This document shows, in pieces, positions 28,801 through 36,975 of a stretch of 64,000 nt of DNA. A program made the position numbers and the translations under genes. The notes under the pieces are model-generated. The model did not search any database. It had not been told where the DNA came from and worked only from the letters and a program-made list of their open reading frames with translations. This DNA comes from Streptomyces caeruleatus (GTDB lineage: Bacteria; Actinomycetota; Actinomycetes; Streptomycetales; Streptomycetaceae), in the NCBI RefSeq assembly GCF_001514235.1, contig NZ_KQ948924.1, positions 1,091,198 through 1,155,197 on the forward strand. The letters run 5' to 3'. Each line of letters starts with the position of its first letter. Position 1 is the stretch's first letter.

Positions 28801-29181
28801 ATGACACGGAACGCCCTACCGACCTCGGCCGGCCCCCTCCCCGCCCTGCGCGAGGTCTCCGGACACCACACACCAGTGCCTTTCCTGCTCACTCGGGACA
28901 TGTTCGGCGGCATCCCCGTCGAATTCGCCGGCGCCGAGATCAGCGACCTCGTAGACCGCCCCGTCGCCGAGCCCCACGTCCACGACACCTCGGAGATCTA
29001 CCTGCTCTTCTCCATAGAGCCGGGAGGGGCGACCATAACCGTCGAAGTCGAAGGGGAGAGCCATACCTTGGTCTCCCCCGCCGCCTTCTACGTCCCCGCA
29101 GGCACCCGCCACCGCTTTATCACCCGGTCCGCAGCACCCGGCAGCTACTGCTTCGGGCTCTTCGTCGACATCACTTCCTGA
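28801..29181 (+). CDS. Cupin protein, possible MarH-like epimerase
   Basis: A 126-residue single cupin. The metal site reads EPHVHDTSEIYLL (H59, H61, E65) and FYVPAGTRHRF (H104), complete for a Zn or Fe centre. In maremycin biosynthesis the cupin MarH epimerises the C3 methyl of the alpha-keto acid made by MarG (aminotransferase) and MarI (methyltransferase). The same three activities occur here, so a MarH-like role is the best guess; other cupin functions remain possible. It is 29 nt after the monooxygenase. Confidence 0.75.
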   Translation: MTRNALPTSAGPLPALREVSGHHTPVPFLLTRDMFGGIPVEFAGAEISDLVDRPVAEPHVHDTSEIYLLFSIEPGGATITVEVEGESHTLVSPAAFYVPAGTRHRFITRSAAPGSYCFGLFVDITS

Positions 29182-29374
29182 CTTCGCGCTGTCGAAGTCA
29201 CCACGCGGACCCGGTGAGGTCGTCATGGCCATAGAGCACCGCCCCACCAGCGGTGGTCACCTCATCATCAGCAACGTTCGGATCGACAACGTGAGAGAAC
29301 CCATGCAGCAGACCGTGAAGGTCATCGGTATGGGGGATCGCCCCGCCCGCATTCCACCGCGGAGCGTGCCAGGG
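29182..29374. other. Gap after the cupin gene
   Basis: No credible gene is seen. The end of the biosynthetic operon meets mobile-element debris here, and no clear terminator is visible. Confidence 0.4.
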
Positions 29375-29486
29375 TCATTGCCTGATCGAGATCTGTCTGG
29401 GTGCATCACGCGAGACCGAGGGCTCGTAGGGTCGGTGGTAGTCCCGGCTGGTGCGGCGGAGGGCGGCGGCGATGTTGGTCTGGCCG
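29375..29486 (-). pseudogene. Possible transposase C-terminal scrap
   Basis: The minus-strand frame reads TNIAAALRRTSRDYHRPYEP and stops at 29375. The NIAAALR-x-x-x-RD pattern resembles the end of DDE transposases common in Streptomyces. It abuts the IS21 end. Too short for a firm call. Confidence 0.35.
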
Positions 29487-29811
29487 TGTGGACGTTCACG
29501 TGTTTCCCCGGGGCTGAGTTCACGTAATTCCCCAGCCCGGGGCGCCGATGGCGGCTACTTGACCGACGGCTTGGCTGGTGTTGATGAGCCGGTCGAGGAG
29601 GGACTCGGCGACGACGGGGTTAGGGAAGAGGGGATACCAGTCGCTGGGCGCCCGGTTGCTCGTGATGATCAGGGACCGCCCCTGCCGCTCGCTGACGAGT
29701 TCGTAGAGGTCGTCGGCGTGGGCCGCTGAGAGCTGGCGCATGGCGAAGTCGTCGAGGATGAGCACGTCGGGCCGTACGCATCCGCCGGGCAGCAGCCCGC
29801 ACCTGCCCATA
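29487..29811 (-). mobile_element. istB: IS21-family remnant (C-terminal istB and one end)
   Basis: The frame DVLILDDFAMRQLSAAHADD, then LIITSNRAPSDWYPLFPNPV and LLDRLINTS, is the Walker B to C-terminal half of the IstB AAA+ transposition helper. The N-terminal half with Walker A and all of istA are missing. Beyond it, GTTCACGTGTTTCCCC (29494-29509) and GTTCACGTAATTCCCC (29518-29533) form direct repeats 24 bp apart, like the multiple terminal repeats of IS21 elements, and a 5'-TG lies at 29487. The inner end truncates a methyltransferase gene. Confidence 0.8.
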
Positions 29812-30345
29812 ACTCATCTGCGGGTCGGCGACCGGCATGTCCTGCGGGCCACGCGCACGACGCAGCACCTTCGTGATCCGCACGATCGGGGCAGCCGCGA
29901 TCAACGCCGCCCACTCCGTCACGCTCGCCTCGCGGGCCAGACCGACCACCACCAGCATGCCGCCAGGCCGCAGCAGCTCACACATACGGACGAGGGCCGC
30001 CTCGAAGTCCATGTGATGGATCGTGGTCACCGAGCAAACGAAGTCGTACCCCGCAGCAGGAAGTTCCGCGGTGAGGAAGTCTCCCTCGACGAAGGTGAGT
30101 TGCGAGTCGCCAGCAACCGACTCGCGTGCACAGGCGATCATGTTCGGCGACCGGTCGATCCCGGTGACGTGTTTCACCCGCCCAGCGAGCTTCCGTGCCA
30201 GCAGCCCGTCCCCGCAGCCAACGTCCAGGGCATCGCCGCACCCCTCGGGAACAGACCGGAGGATGCCCGGGTGCCGGGCGACGTTGGTGTTCCAGTACGG
30301 CTCTGCGGCGGGCTGGCGCATCGGATCATCGTAGAGGCCGGTCAT
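29812..30345 (-). pseudogene. SAM-dependent methyltransferase truncated by the IS remnant
   Basis: The N-terminal ~178 residues of a class I methyltransferase: PYWNTNVARHPGIL, ALDVGCGDGLLARKLAGR (motif I), GIDRSPNMIA, FEAALVRMCELLRPGGMLVV (motifs III/IV) and the start of the C-terminal MSYGQVRAAAR. The usual last ~25 residues are replaced by the istB fragment. SAM binding may survive, but the protein would be abnormal. The ATG giving MTGLYDDP was chosen; MRQPAAEP eight codons later is an alternative. Confidence 0.75.
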
Positions 30346-30620
30346 GGCATGACGAGTACACACCGAATCAATCCGCCACCGTGGCAGCTGACGACGGCCG
30401 CGACGCCGGGCCCAAGCGGCTACCAGGACTCGACCAGGAGGGCATCGGCTTCAACGTCCGAAAGGAGGTTCACAGTCGTTGATCGCCCGAGACGCTGCGT
30501 GAGGACCTCGCGGACCTGTACCTGGAGTCTCCCTGCGGCCTGCCGGGTGCACGCCTGCCCAGACCGTCCGCCCGCACGCCTGAATGCGACATCTCAGCCC
30601 GCCTGCTGAACGCACCGGGG
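30346..30620. other. Gap between methyltransferase relic and SARP gene
   Basis: No coding sequence or strong hairpin that I can support. It holds the 3' flank of the SARP gene. Confidence 0.4.
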
Positions 30621-31451
30621 TCACGAGCGGGCCAGTGTGATGTCGACGTCGACGTCCAGGACGAAGCGGGGAGCGACGTGCAGATCCTGCCGCTGGTCGA
30701 GGATCGCATGGTGGAGTTCGCGGAGGCGCCAGTGTGGTTCCACGCCGAGTTCCTCGACCAGGAGGCGGCGGAGGGACTGGTAGGCGGCCAGGGCCTCGGA
30801 CTGTCGGCCGGAGCGGTAGAGGGCGAGCATCAACTGGCCGTGGAATTGCTCCCGGTACGGGTGGTCCGAGACGAGCTGGGAGAGTTCGTGGACGAGCCAG
30901 GCATGCCGGCCGAGGCAGAGCTCCGCGTCGATTCGGGCCCCGAGTGCGGCGAACAACCGTTCGTTGAGGCTGTCTGCCGACCTGCTGAGGAACAGCGATT
31001 CGGTGAGACCCAGGAACGCTGGGCCGCGCCAGATCCGCAATGCTTGGCGTAACCTGCTCAGCGCCGCCTGATAATCCCCCCGCAGCAAGAGGACGAATCC
31101 CTCCTTGGAAAGTCGGTCGAAATTGTTCACGTCGATTTCATCCGGGTCACTGCGCAGGGTATAACCCGGGCGAACAAAGGTGATGCGTTCACCCTTCTCC
31201 CCGAGACCACCCATCAACACCTTCCGCAGGTCGTGGACATAGACCTGGATGATCTTCTCTGCGGTACGGGGCGGGCGATCCCCCCACAGGGTGTCCATGA
31301 GGTCGGCCACCGGGACGACCCTGTTCGCCTGGCAGATCAGCCGGGCCAGCAGCACCTGTTGTTTATGGGCTCCTATCGGCAGTTTCCCATGCGTTCCACG
31401 GATTTCCATGGCGCCCAGCACGGAGAACGTCGGTTCGGACTGTGCTATCAC
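30621..31451 (-). CDS. SARP-family pathway activator
   Basis: A 276-residue Streptomyces antibiotic regulatory protein. An OmpR-like winged helix (TFSVLGAMEIRG, then LPIGAHKQQVLLARLICQAN and TAEKIIQVYVHDLRKVL) is followed by a bacterial transcriptional activation domain (LSRLRQALRIWRGPAFLGL ... REQFHGQLMLALYRSGRQSE ... LGVEPHWRLRELH). The GTG start with GGAAGGA upstream was chosen because SARPs begin about seven residues before the FxVLG motif; the frame is open further upstream by chance. It probably activates the NRPS operon and the 25.7-29.2 kb operon. Confidence 0.9.
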   Translation of the reverse strand: MIAQSEPTFSVLGAMEIRGTHGKLPIGAHKQQVLLARLICQANRVVPVADLMDTLWGDRPPRTAEKIIQVYVHDLRKVLMGGLGEKGERITFVRPGYTLRSDPDEIDVNNFDRLSKEGFVLLLRGDYQAALSRLRQALRIWRGPAFLGLTESLFLSRSADSLNERLFAALGARIDAELCLGRHAWLVHELSQLVSDHPYREQFHGQLMLALYRSGRQSEALAAYQSLRRLLVEELGVEPHWRLRELHHAILDQRQDLHVAPRFVLDVDVDITLARS

Positions 31452-31699
31452 TACTGTCCTTCCATGGGGGAAGCCCTGACCGCGGGTGCGCGTCGGACAT
31501 GGAGGATGCGTACTGATTGAAAGTTCAAGACTCCACGGGGAAATATAGTGCCTGGTGCCAGCAATGGAGAAGAACACCTTTGAGCTTTTAACAAAATGGT
31601 CAATCGCCCGGGGAGGCGTAGGGGTCGAGCGCGTCCTCAGAAGGGTGTTCGTGTCGAAGACCGTGGTGCGGTTTCGGTGTCGGGCCGCCGGAGCGGGGG

Positions 31700-32565
31700 T
31701 GACGCAGAGCGCCATCAGGTCCATCAGGTCCGGTCCCAAGTCGGCCTCCCCCAGTTGCTGGGACCCGCCCTCACGGCGGGCCTGCTCCGGATGGTCCGCG
31801 GTGACCAGCGCGGACTTGAGGACCGGCAGCGGGATCTCGACCTTGCCAGGCGGATCGGCGCCTACGGCGTTGATGTGGACGTGCGGTCGCAGGTTCTCGC
31901 CGAGGAGCACCGGGGCGTCGCCCACGCCGACCGAAGTGACCGTACAGATGATGCCGGCGGACGATTCCAGGTCGGCCAGGGCGGCTGCCGGGCTGAGTCC
32001 GCGTCCAGGAACTTGACGCGGGCGCGGGCGGGGAAGGTCGCGGTGCGGCTCTCGTCCGTGTCGTGGATCAGGATGCGTTCCAGTGGGAAGACCTGCTGAG
32101 GACTTGGGCCTGGGGCACCGCCCGGGCGCCGGCTCCCACGATCCCGAGGACCCGGCTCGCCGGATCGGCCAGCAGGCGGCCGGCGACGGCCGACGCCGCG
32201 CCGGTGCGGATCGCCGTCAGCAGGCCGCCGTCGGCGCGGGCCGGCAGCCGGCCGGTGAGGTCGTCGAAGCGGCCCGGCGTGGCGCCGATCGTGGGCAGGC
32301 CGTGGCCGTCCGGGTTCGAGGGGGTGTACGACACGATCTTGATCGTGACCGCCCGGCCCGGCTGGTGGTGCGGCATCCACTCCATGACCCCGGTGCTGCC
32401 CGGGCCCCGCTGAAAACCGCCCCTGGCCGGGGAGCGGGCATCGGACTCCCCGGCCAGGGCGAATCGGGTGCGCAGCCGGTCGGTGGTCAGGTCCATGAAG
32501 CGATTCGAGCCAAACGTCCTGACGACACCGGCGACATGCGCCTCAGTGAGCAACAGGGTTTCCAC
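31700..32565 (-). pseudogene. Ornithine cyclodeaminase-family gene with two frameshifts
   Basis: NAD-dependent OCD/mu-crystallin family: LLLTEAHVAGVVRTFGSNRF, TIKIVSYTPSNPDGHGLPTI, GLLTAIRTGAASAVAGRLLA and the Rossmann GIVGAGARAV. The frame then shifts near 32093 to VFPLERILIHDTDESRTATF and again near 32000 to SSAGIICTVTSVGVGDAPVL, with HVHINAVGADPPGKVEIPL after it. Both shifts can be placed by homology. An intact enzyme could have supplied proline (ornithine to proline) or another imino acid for the NRPS, whose first A domain looks proline-like. It is the distal gene of the NRPS operon. Confidence 0.8.
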
Positions 32566-32598
32566 GCGCGCGCTCCACAGCGGTGGGGACGGTACCGG

Positions 32599-33591
32599 TC
32601 AGGGCAGGAGCACGACCTGTGCCGCGTACGAGAGTCCGGCGCCGTAACCGGCCAGCAGGGCCAGGCTCCCGCTGCGCAGCACACCGATCTCCAGCAGTTG
32701 TGACACGGCCAGGGGGATCGACGCGGCGGAGGTGTTGCCGGAGTGGATCACGTCGCGGGCCACAGTCACCTGCCCGGGCAGCTCCATCCGTTCGACCATG
32801 GTGTCGATCATGCGCAGGTTGGCCTGGTGCGGGACGAACGCATCAAGATCGGCCGCCTCGACCCCGGCCTCGGCCAGTGCCCTGCGGGCGACGGTGGGCA
32901 TGGTCTCGATGGCCCACCGGTACACGTCCTGCCCTTCCATCCGCATGGCCGGCCAGCGCCGCTCCGGATCGTCGCGGTACTCCAACCAGCTCGCGTCATG
33001 GGCGATCAGCGAGGCCCGGCCGCCGTCGGAGCCCCAGACCGTGGGGCCGATGCCCGGCTCGTCGGAGGGGCCCACCACCACGGCGCCCGCTCCGTCCGCG
33101 AACAGGAAGCCGCACGACGGGTCGTCGGGGGCGACGATGTCCGTCATGCGCTCGGAACCGACCACCAGCACATGGTCGGCCTGGTTACTGCGCACCAGCG
33201 AGCCCGCGAGCGAGAGGGCGTGACAGAAGCCGGAGCATGCCGCGTCCAGGTCCAGGGCGGCCGCCGTACTGCCGATCCGATGCGCCAACCGCGGCGCCGA
33301 GGGCGGGCTCTGGTGCAGGTCCGACATGGAGGCGAGCAGCACCACGTCCACCCCGGCGGGCGGGACGGCGGCGGCCGCCAGGGCCTTCGTCGAGGCCTGC
33401 ACGGCCATCTCCAGCACCGTCTCGTCCGGCGCGGCGTAGCGCCGTTCGACGATGCCGGTGCGGCGGCGGATCCATTCGTCGGTACGCCCGGTCACGGCTG
33501 CCAGGTCCGCGTTCCGCACGATCCGCGGAGGGCGGTAGGCGCCGACTCCCAGGATGCGGGAGTACCGGGTTGCAGCTCGGTTCGGCATCAC
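32599..33591 (-). CDS. Ketoacyl-ACP synthase III (FabH-like)
   Basis: A 330-residue thiolase-fold enzyme with the full triad: Cys in LDAACSGFCHAL (C119), His in FVPHQANLRMI and Asn in IHSGNTSAASIP. The start is GTG, or the ATG directly after it. In biosynthetic clusters KAS III homologues start short acyl chains or act as acyltransferases (CerJ type). With no PKS nearby, it may make a beta-ketoacyl substrate for the oxoamine synthase or the starter condensation domain (inference). It lies 14 nt after the P450 gene. Confidence 0.9.
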   Translation of the reverse strand: MMPNRAATRYSRILGVGAYRPPRIVRNADLAAVTGRTDEWIRRRTGIVERRYAAPDETVLEMAVQASTKALAAAAVPPAGVDVVLLASMSDLHQSPPSAPRLAHRIGSTAAALDLDAACSGFCHALSLAGSLVRSNQADHVLVVGSERMTDIVAPDDPSCGFLFADGAGAVVVGPSDEPGIGPTVWGSDGGRASLIAHDASWLEYRDDPERRWPAMRMEGQDVYRWAIETMPTVARRALAEAGVEAADLDAFVPHQANLRMIDTMVERMELPGQVTVARDVIHSGNTSAASIPLAVSQLLEIGVLRSGSLALLAGYGAGLSYAAQVVLLP

Positions 33592-33605
33592 TGGTCAGCC
33601 TTCCC

Positions 33606-34883
33606 TCAGGCCCGGGAGCGGGCGGCATCGGCGTCGAAGGCGCAGTTCATGCGCTTGATGCCGTTGATGTGGTTCGTCAGCAGCCGGTCCGGCTCGCCCA
33701 CGGAGCGGATGTCCGGGATCCGGGTGAGCAACTCCTTGTAGAAGGCGGCGAGTTCCATGCGGGCGAGCTGCGCACCCAGGCAGTAGTGCGGGCCACCGCC
33801 GAACGCCTGGTGCGGATTCGGGGACCGGGTGATGTCGAACTCTTCGGGCCGGTCGAAGACCGTTTCGTCACGGTTCGCGGACCAGAAGAACAACAGGACC
33901 TTGTCGCCCTTCTTGTACTGGTGTCCGTTCATCTCGTGATCACAGGTGAGCGTCCTGCGCATCCAGATGCCCGGCGACGACAGCCGGAATATCTCCTCGA
34001 TCGCCCCGGGCAGGTAGCGGTCCAGGTCGGACAGCAGGAGTTCCCGCTGGTCCGGGTTGTCGGTGAGCAGTTTCAGGCCGTGCGAGATGGAGTTGCGGAC
34101 CGTTTCACTGCCCGCGACCAGCAGGATGATGAAGAACGACGCGAGTTGCGCGTCTGTGAGGCCGTCCCCGTCCTGGTGGGCGTTGACCAGTGCCGAGGTC
34201 AGGTCCCCGGTGGGAGTGCGCTTACGCTCCTCGCCGATCTCCAGCATCAGGTCCTTCAGATCCCGGCCGGCACGGAGGAACGTGAGGTGTTGCTCGCGCG
34301 GGGTCCGGCCGAGGTACTCCGGGTCGTAGCCTGCCGCGATGATGTTCGAGCACCTCAGAACCAGGTCGTAGCTCGAACGGCCGACCCCCATCATGTCGTT
34401 GATGAAGTTCAGGGGGACACGCGCCGACGCCTGGGCGACGAAGTCTCCCGGCCCGGCCTCGATCAGTCCTCCGACGACCTCCGAGACCAGGCCCTGGAGA
34501 TCCCCCGAGATCCTCTGCATCATGCGTGGAGAGAATGACCGGGAAACAATTCCGCGTATCTTCGCGTGTCGGGGATCATCCATATTGAAGAGCGATCCGT
34601 AGAATTCGTTGAATTCATCCGGCATGTCGGAGATCGTGAGTGCGCTGGGCTCCGAGCTGAATATCCTGGGATTTCGGTCCGCCTCCAGCACATCGGCGTA
34701 GCGGACCAGCGCGTAGTAGCCGGCACCGACGCCCCAGGTGCTCGGGGGCTCGGCGAAGTGCCGGGGGTGGGGCTGCTCGCGCAGCACCCTGAACGCCGCC
34801 GCCCGGTCTTCGAGCGAGCGGCCCCAGAATTGGATCGAGGAAAGGTCGATGTCCTCTGCGTCACTGATCGTCCGAGTTGCCAC
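33606..34883 (-). CDS. Cytochrome P450
   Basis: A 425-residue bacterial P450. The oxygen-binding I-helix motif is LLVAGSETVRNSIS, the ExxR pair lies in IEEIFRLSSP...WMRRTL, and the heme-binding loop is FGGGPHYCLGAQLARMEL. GTG start after AAAGGAGC. It closely resembles the P450 on the other side of the cluster (44733-46019), sharing the opening ...FWGR...DRA.AFR.LRE pattern, so the two arose by duplication. It probably hydroxylates or desaturates a carrier-bound amino acid or the peptide. Confidence 0.93.
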   Translation of the reverse strand: MATRTISDAEDIDLSSIQFWGRSLEDRAAAFRVLREQPHPRHFAEPPSTWGVGAGYYALVRYADVLEADRNPRIFSSEPSALTISDMPDEFNEFYGSLFNMDDPRHAKIRGIVSRSFSPRMMQRISGDLQGLVSEVVGGLIEAGPGDFVAQASARVPLNFINDMMGVGRSSYDLVLRCSNIIAAGYDPEYLGRTPREQHLTFLRAGRDLKDLMLEIGEERKRTPTGDLTSALVNAHQDGDGLTDAQLASFFIILLVAGSETVRNSISHGLKLLTDNPDQRELLLSDLDRYLPGAIEEIFRLSSPGIWMRRTLTCDHEMNGHQYKKGDKVLLFFWSANRDETVFDRPEEFDITRSPNPHQAFGGGPHYCLGAQLARMELAAFYKELLTRIPDIRSVGEPDRLLTNHINGIKRMNCAFDADAARSRA

Positions 34884-34931
34884 GGCGGGCGCTCCTTTGA
34901 CCGTTCGTGAGGGGGGTGAGAGGGGCGGGAC

Positions 34932-36125
34932 CTAGCGGGGCAGGATCTCGTCGCGGATCGCGGCGAACGCCGCCACCGCACGGTCCACGTGCTCTGGGGT
35001 GTGGGTGGCCATCCAGCTGGTGCGCAGCCGGGGGGAGGCGGCCGGGCCGATCACGGCGTTGGTGTAGACACCGAGGTCCATCAGCTTGCGCCAGGCGGTG
35101 AACACCGTGGCGTCGTCCGGCATCGTCACCGGCACGATCGGGGACGCGCTGGGACCCACGTCGTAGCCGAGTGCGGTGAGCGAGCGACGGATCTCGTCGG
35201 CGATCTCCAGGACCCGCTTGGGCCGCCAGATCTCGTCCCGCATGATGCGTACGGTCTCCAGCACCGCGGCGGCGTCGGCCGGTCCGAGGCCGGAGGAGAA
35301 GATCACCCCGCGGGCGTGGTTGCGCAGGTACTGGATGAGGATCTCGCTGCCGAGCACCACGCCGCCGCAGGAGCCGAGGCCCTTGCCGAAGCTGATCGTC
35401 ATCAGGTCCACGTCGTCCGTCAGGCCGAAGTGGGCGGCGGTGCCACGTCCGTCGGCGAGGACGGAGGCCCCGTGCGCGTCGTCCACCAGCAGCGTCGTGT
35501 CGTACCGCCGGCACACCTCGACGATGGCCGGCAGGTCGCACAGGTCGCCCTCCATCGAGTACACGCCGTCGACGATGACGAGAGTCTCGGTGTCGGACGG
35601 GCAGGCGGCGAGTTTGCGGTCCAGGTCCTCGGCGTCGTTGTGCCTGAACCAGCGCAGCGCGGCATCCGCGGAGCGGCTGAGCCGGATGCCGTCGATGAGC
35701 GAGGCGTGCACCTGCTTGTCCACCAGGGCGATCCGCTTGGGGTCGCCGAGGTCCCGGTAGAGCAGGGTGCCGACGGCGGCCAGGTTGGTCTGGTAGCCGG
35801 TGCCCACCACCAGGGCGGCGGGCTTGCCGAAGTAGTCGGCGAGTTCGGCCTCCAGTTCCTCGATCAGCTTCGAGTTGCCGTTGAGGAGACGGCTTCCGTT
35901 GAAGGAGGTGCCGTAGTCGTCGATGGCCGTCCTGGCCGCTTCGCGGACCCGGGGATCGACGGAGAGGCCGAGATAGCTGTTCGAGCCGCACATGAGGTAC
36001 TCGTTGCCGTCGAGTCGGGCGACCGGGCGGCCGTGCCCTTCGAACGGGGTGTAGTAGGGGTAGAGCCCGACTTCACGCAATTCATCGCGCCGCGTGTAAG
36101 CGGCGCACTTGTCCAGGAGGCTCAT
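34932..36125 (-). CDS. Alpha-oxoamine synthase
   Basis: PLP enzyme condensing an acyl-CoA (or acyl-ACP) with an amino acid, with loss of CO2, to give an alpha-amino ketone. The 397-residue protein has NSYLGLSVDPRV, GTSFNGSRLLNG, the VDKQVHASLIDGIRLS segment, LLVDDAHGASVL and the PLP lysine in MTISFGKGLGSCGG. It belongs to the AONS/KBL/ALAS/serine palmitoyltransferase family, but the substrate cannot be read from sequence. GAGGAAT precedes the ATG. A free-standing oxoamine synthase beside a KAS III and an NRPS is uncommon. Confidence 0.9.
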   Translation of the reverse strand: MSLLDKCAAYTRRDELREVGLYPYYTPFEGHGRPVARLDGNEYLMCGSNSYLGLSVDPRVREAARTAIDDYGTSFNGSRLLNGNSKLIEELEAELADYFGKPAALVVGTGYQTNLAAVGTLLYRDLGDPKRIALVDKQVHASLIDGIRLSRSADAALRWFRHNDAEDLDRKLAACPSDTETLVIVDGVYSMEGDLCDLPAIVEVCRRYDTTLLVDDAHGASVLADGRGTAAHFGLTDDVDLMTISFGKGLGSCGGVVLGSEILIQYLRNHARGVIFSSGLGPADAAAVLETVRIMRDEIWRPKRVLEIADEIRRSLTALGYDVGPSASPIVPVTMPDDATVFTAWRKLMDLGVYTNAVIGPAASPRLRTSWMATHTPEHVDRAVAAFAAIRDEILPR

Positions 36126-36254
36126 ATATTCCTCGGCAATTCGCTCGGAGGGTGATACGGCCACTGTGCAGAAAACTGCTTCAGGGCCGGTTAAGGATTG
36201 GCTCGATCTGGCATTCGAATGACACTTCGAAAATTTCGGAGCCACGCATTGTGT

Positions 36255-36971
36255 TTATGCCGCCGAACGGCTCGCGAGGTACTCGTCCAGGACGTTGTCG
36301 AGCAGGGCCGCGTTCAGGTACAGGGAGGTTCGGGCCACCTCGATGACCTGGCGGCGGACCTCGGGGGTGTCCGCGTTGCGCTCCAGGGCCTTCCGGACCT
36401 CGTCGGAGTGCTTGGCGTCGATGGTGGAGTGGGCGACGAAGAAGCTCATCGAACGGTCCGTCAGTCCGAGGTCGCCCCGCAGATGGTCCAGTAGCTCGCC
36501 GATCTGGTCGTACGAGCTCTCCGCCCAGTAGCTGTAGCCCATCCGGGCCACGGCCCCCTGGCGGAGGCTGACGTAGTACAGCCAGCCGATGAACGCCTGG
36601 GTGGCGGGCAGCGGTACGGAAGCCGAGAGCGGTTCGTCGAGCAGTCCGGCCAGCCGAAGGTCGTGCTCGATCATCTTCTCGTGGCCCAGTTCCTCCAGCG
36701 AGTGGTCGACGGCGTAACGGATCAGGTGGGTGCGGCCCGGGGGCATGCCGAGCACGGCGACCGCCTGGTTGAGCGGGTTGTGCTGGATGTAGTGCCACAG
36801 CTGGCACATCGTCCGGCGATACAGCTCCCGGTCGGCGCCGTGTTCCCGTACATGACGGTAGAACGGCCCGGTGTGGATACGGGCCCAGCCCTCGGCGACG
36901 ACGCGGTCGAGTTCCTCGAAGAACGCGGTGTCGGAGACAGCGGCCTCGGGAGTGACTGCGGTTTCGGTCAT
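36255..36971 (-). CDS. Heme-oxygenase-like diiron oxidase (HDO/CADD-type)
   Basis: A 238-residue all-helical protein of the TenA/PqqC/HDO superfamily. Candidate metal ligands are E93/E94 and H97 in SLEELGHEKM, E151 in YSYWAESSY, and H181, D185, H188 in HSTIDAKH, the HxxxDxxH helix typical of CADD and HDO enzymes. Known HDOs perform N-oxygenation (SznF), oxidative fragmentation (BesC, UndA) or aromatic amine formation (CADD). The reaction here is unknown. Its start is 4 nt downstream of the NRPS stop, so it is cotranscribed. Confidence 0.85.
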   Translation of the reverse strand: MTETAVTPEAAVSDTAFFEELDRVVAEGWARIHTGPFYRHVREHGADRELYRRTMCQLWHYIQHNPLNQAVAVLGMPPGRTHLIRYAVDHSLEELGHEKMIEHDLRLAGLLDEPLSASVPLPATQAFIGWLYYVSLRQGAVARMGYSYWAESSYDQIGELLDHLRGDLGLTDRSMSFFVAHSTIDAKHSDEVRKALERNADTPEVRRQVIEVARTSLYLNAALLDNVLDEYLASRSAA

Positions 36972-36975
36972 CGGT

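Noticed and set aside
29225..29527. 100-codon plus-strand frame after the cupin gene
   Set aside because: It runs into the IS21 end, shows no recognisable domain and lacks a convincing ribosome binding site.
30621..31925. Apparent in-frame fusion of the ornithine cyclodeaminase C-terminus to the SARP
   Set aside because: The intervening frame is noncoding in character and AT-rich, the SARP has its own GTG and ribosome binding site at 31451, and the cyclodeaminase is frameshifted. The open frame is accidental.
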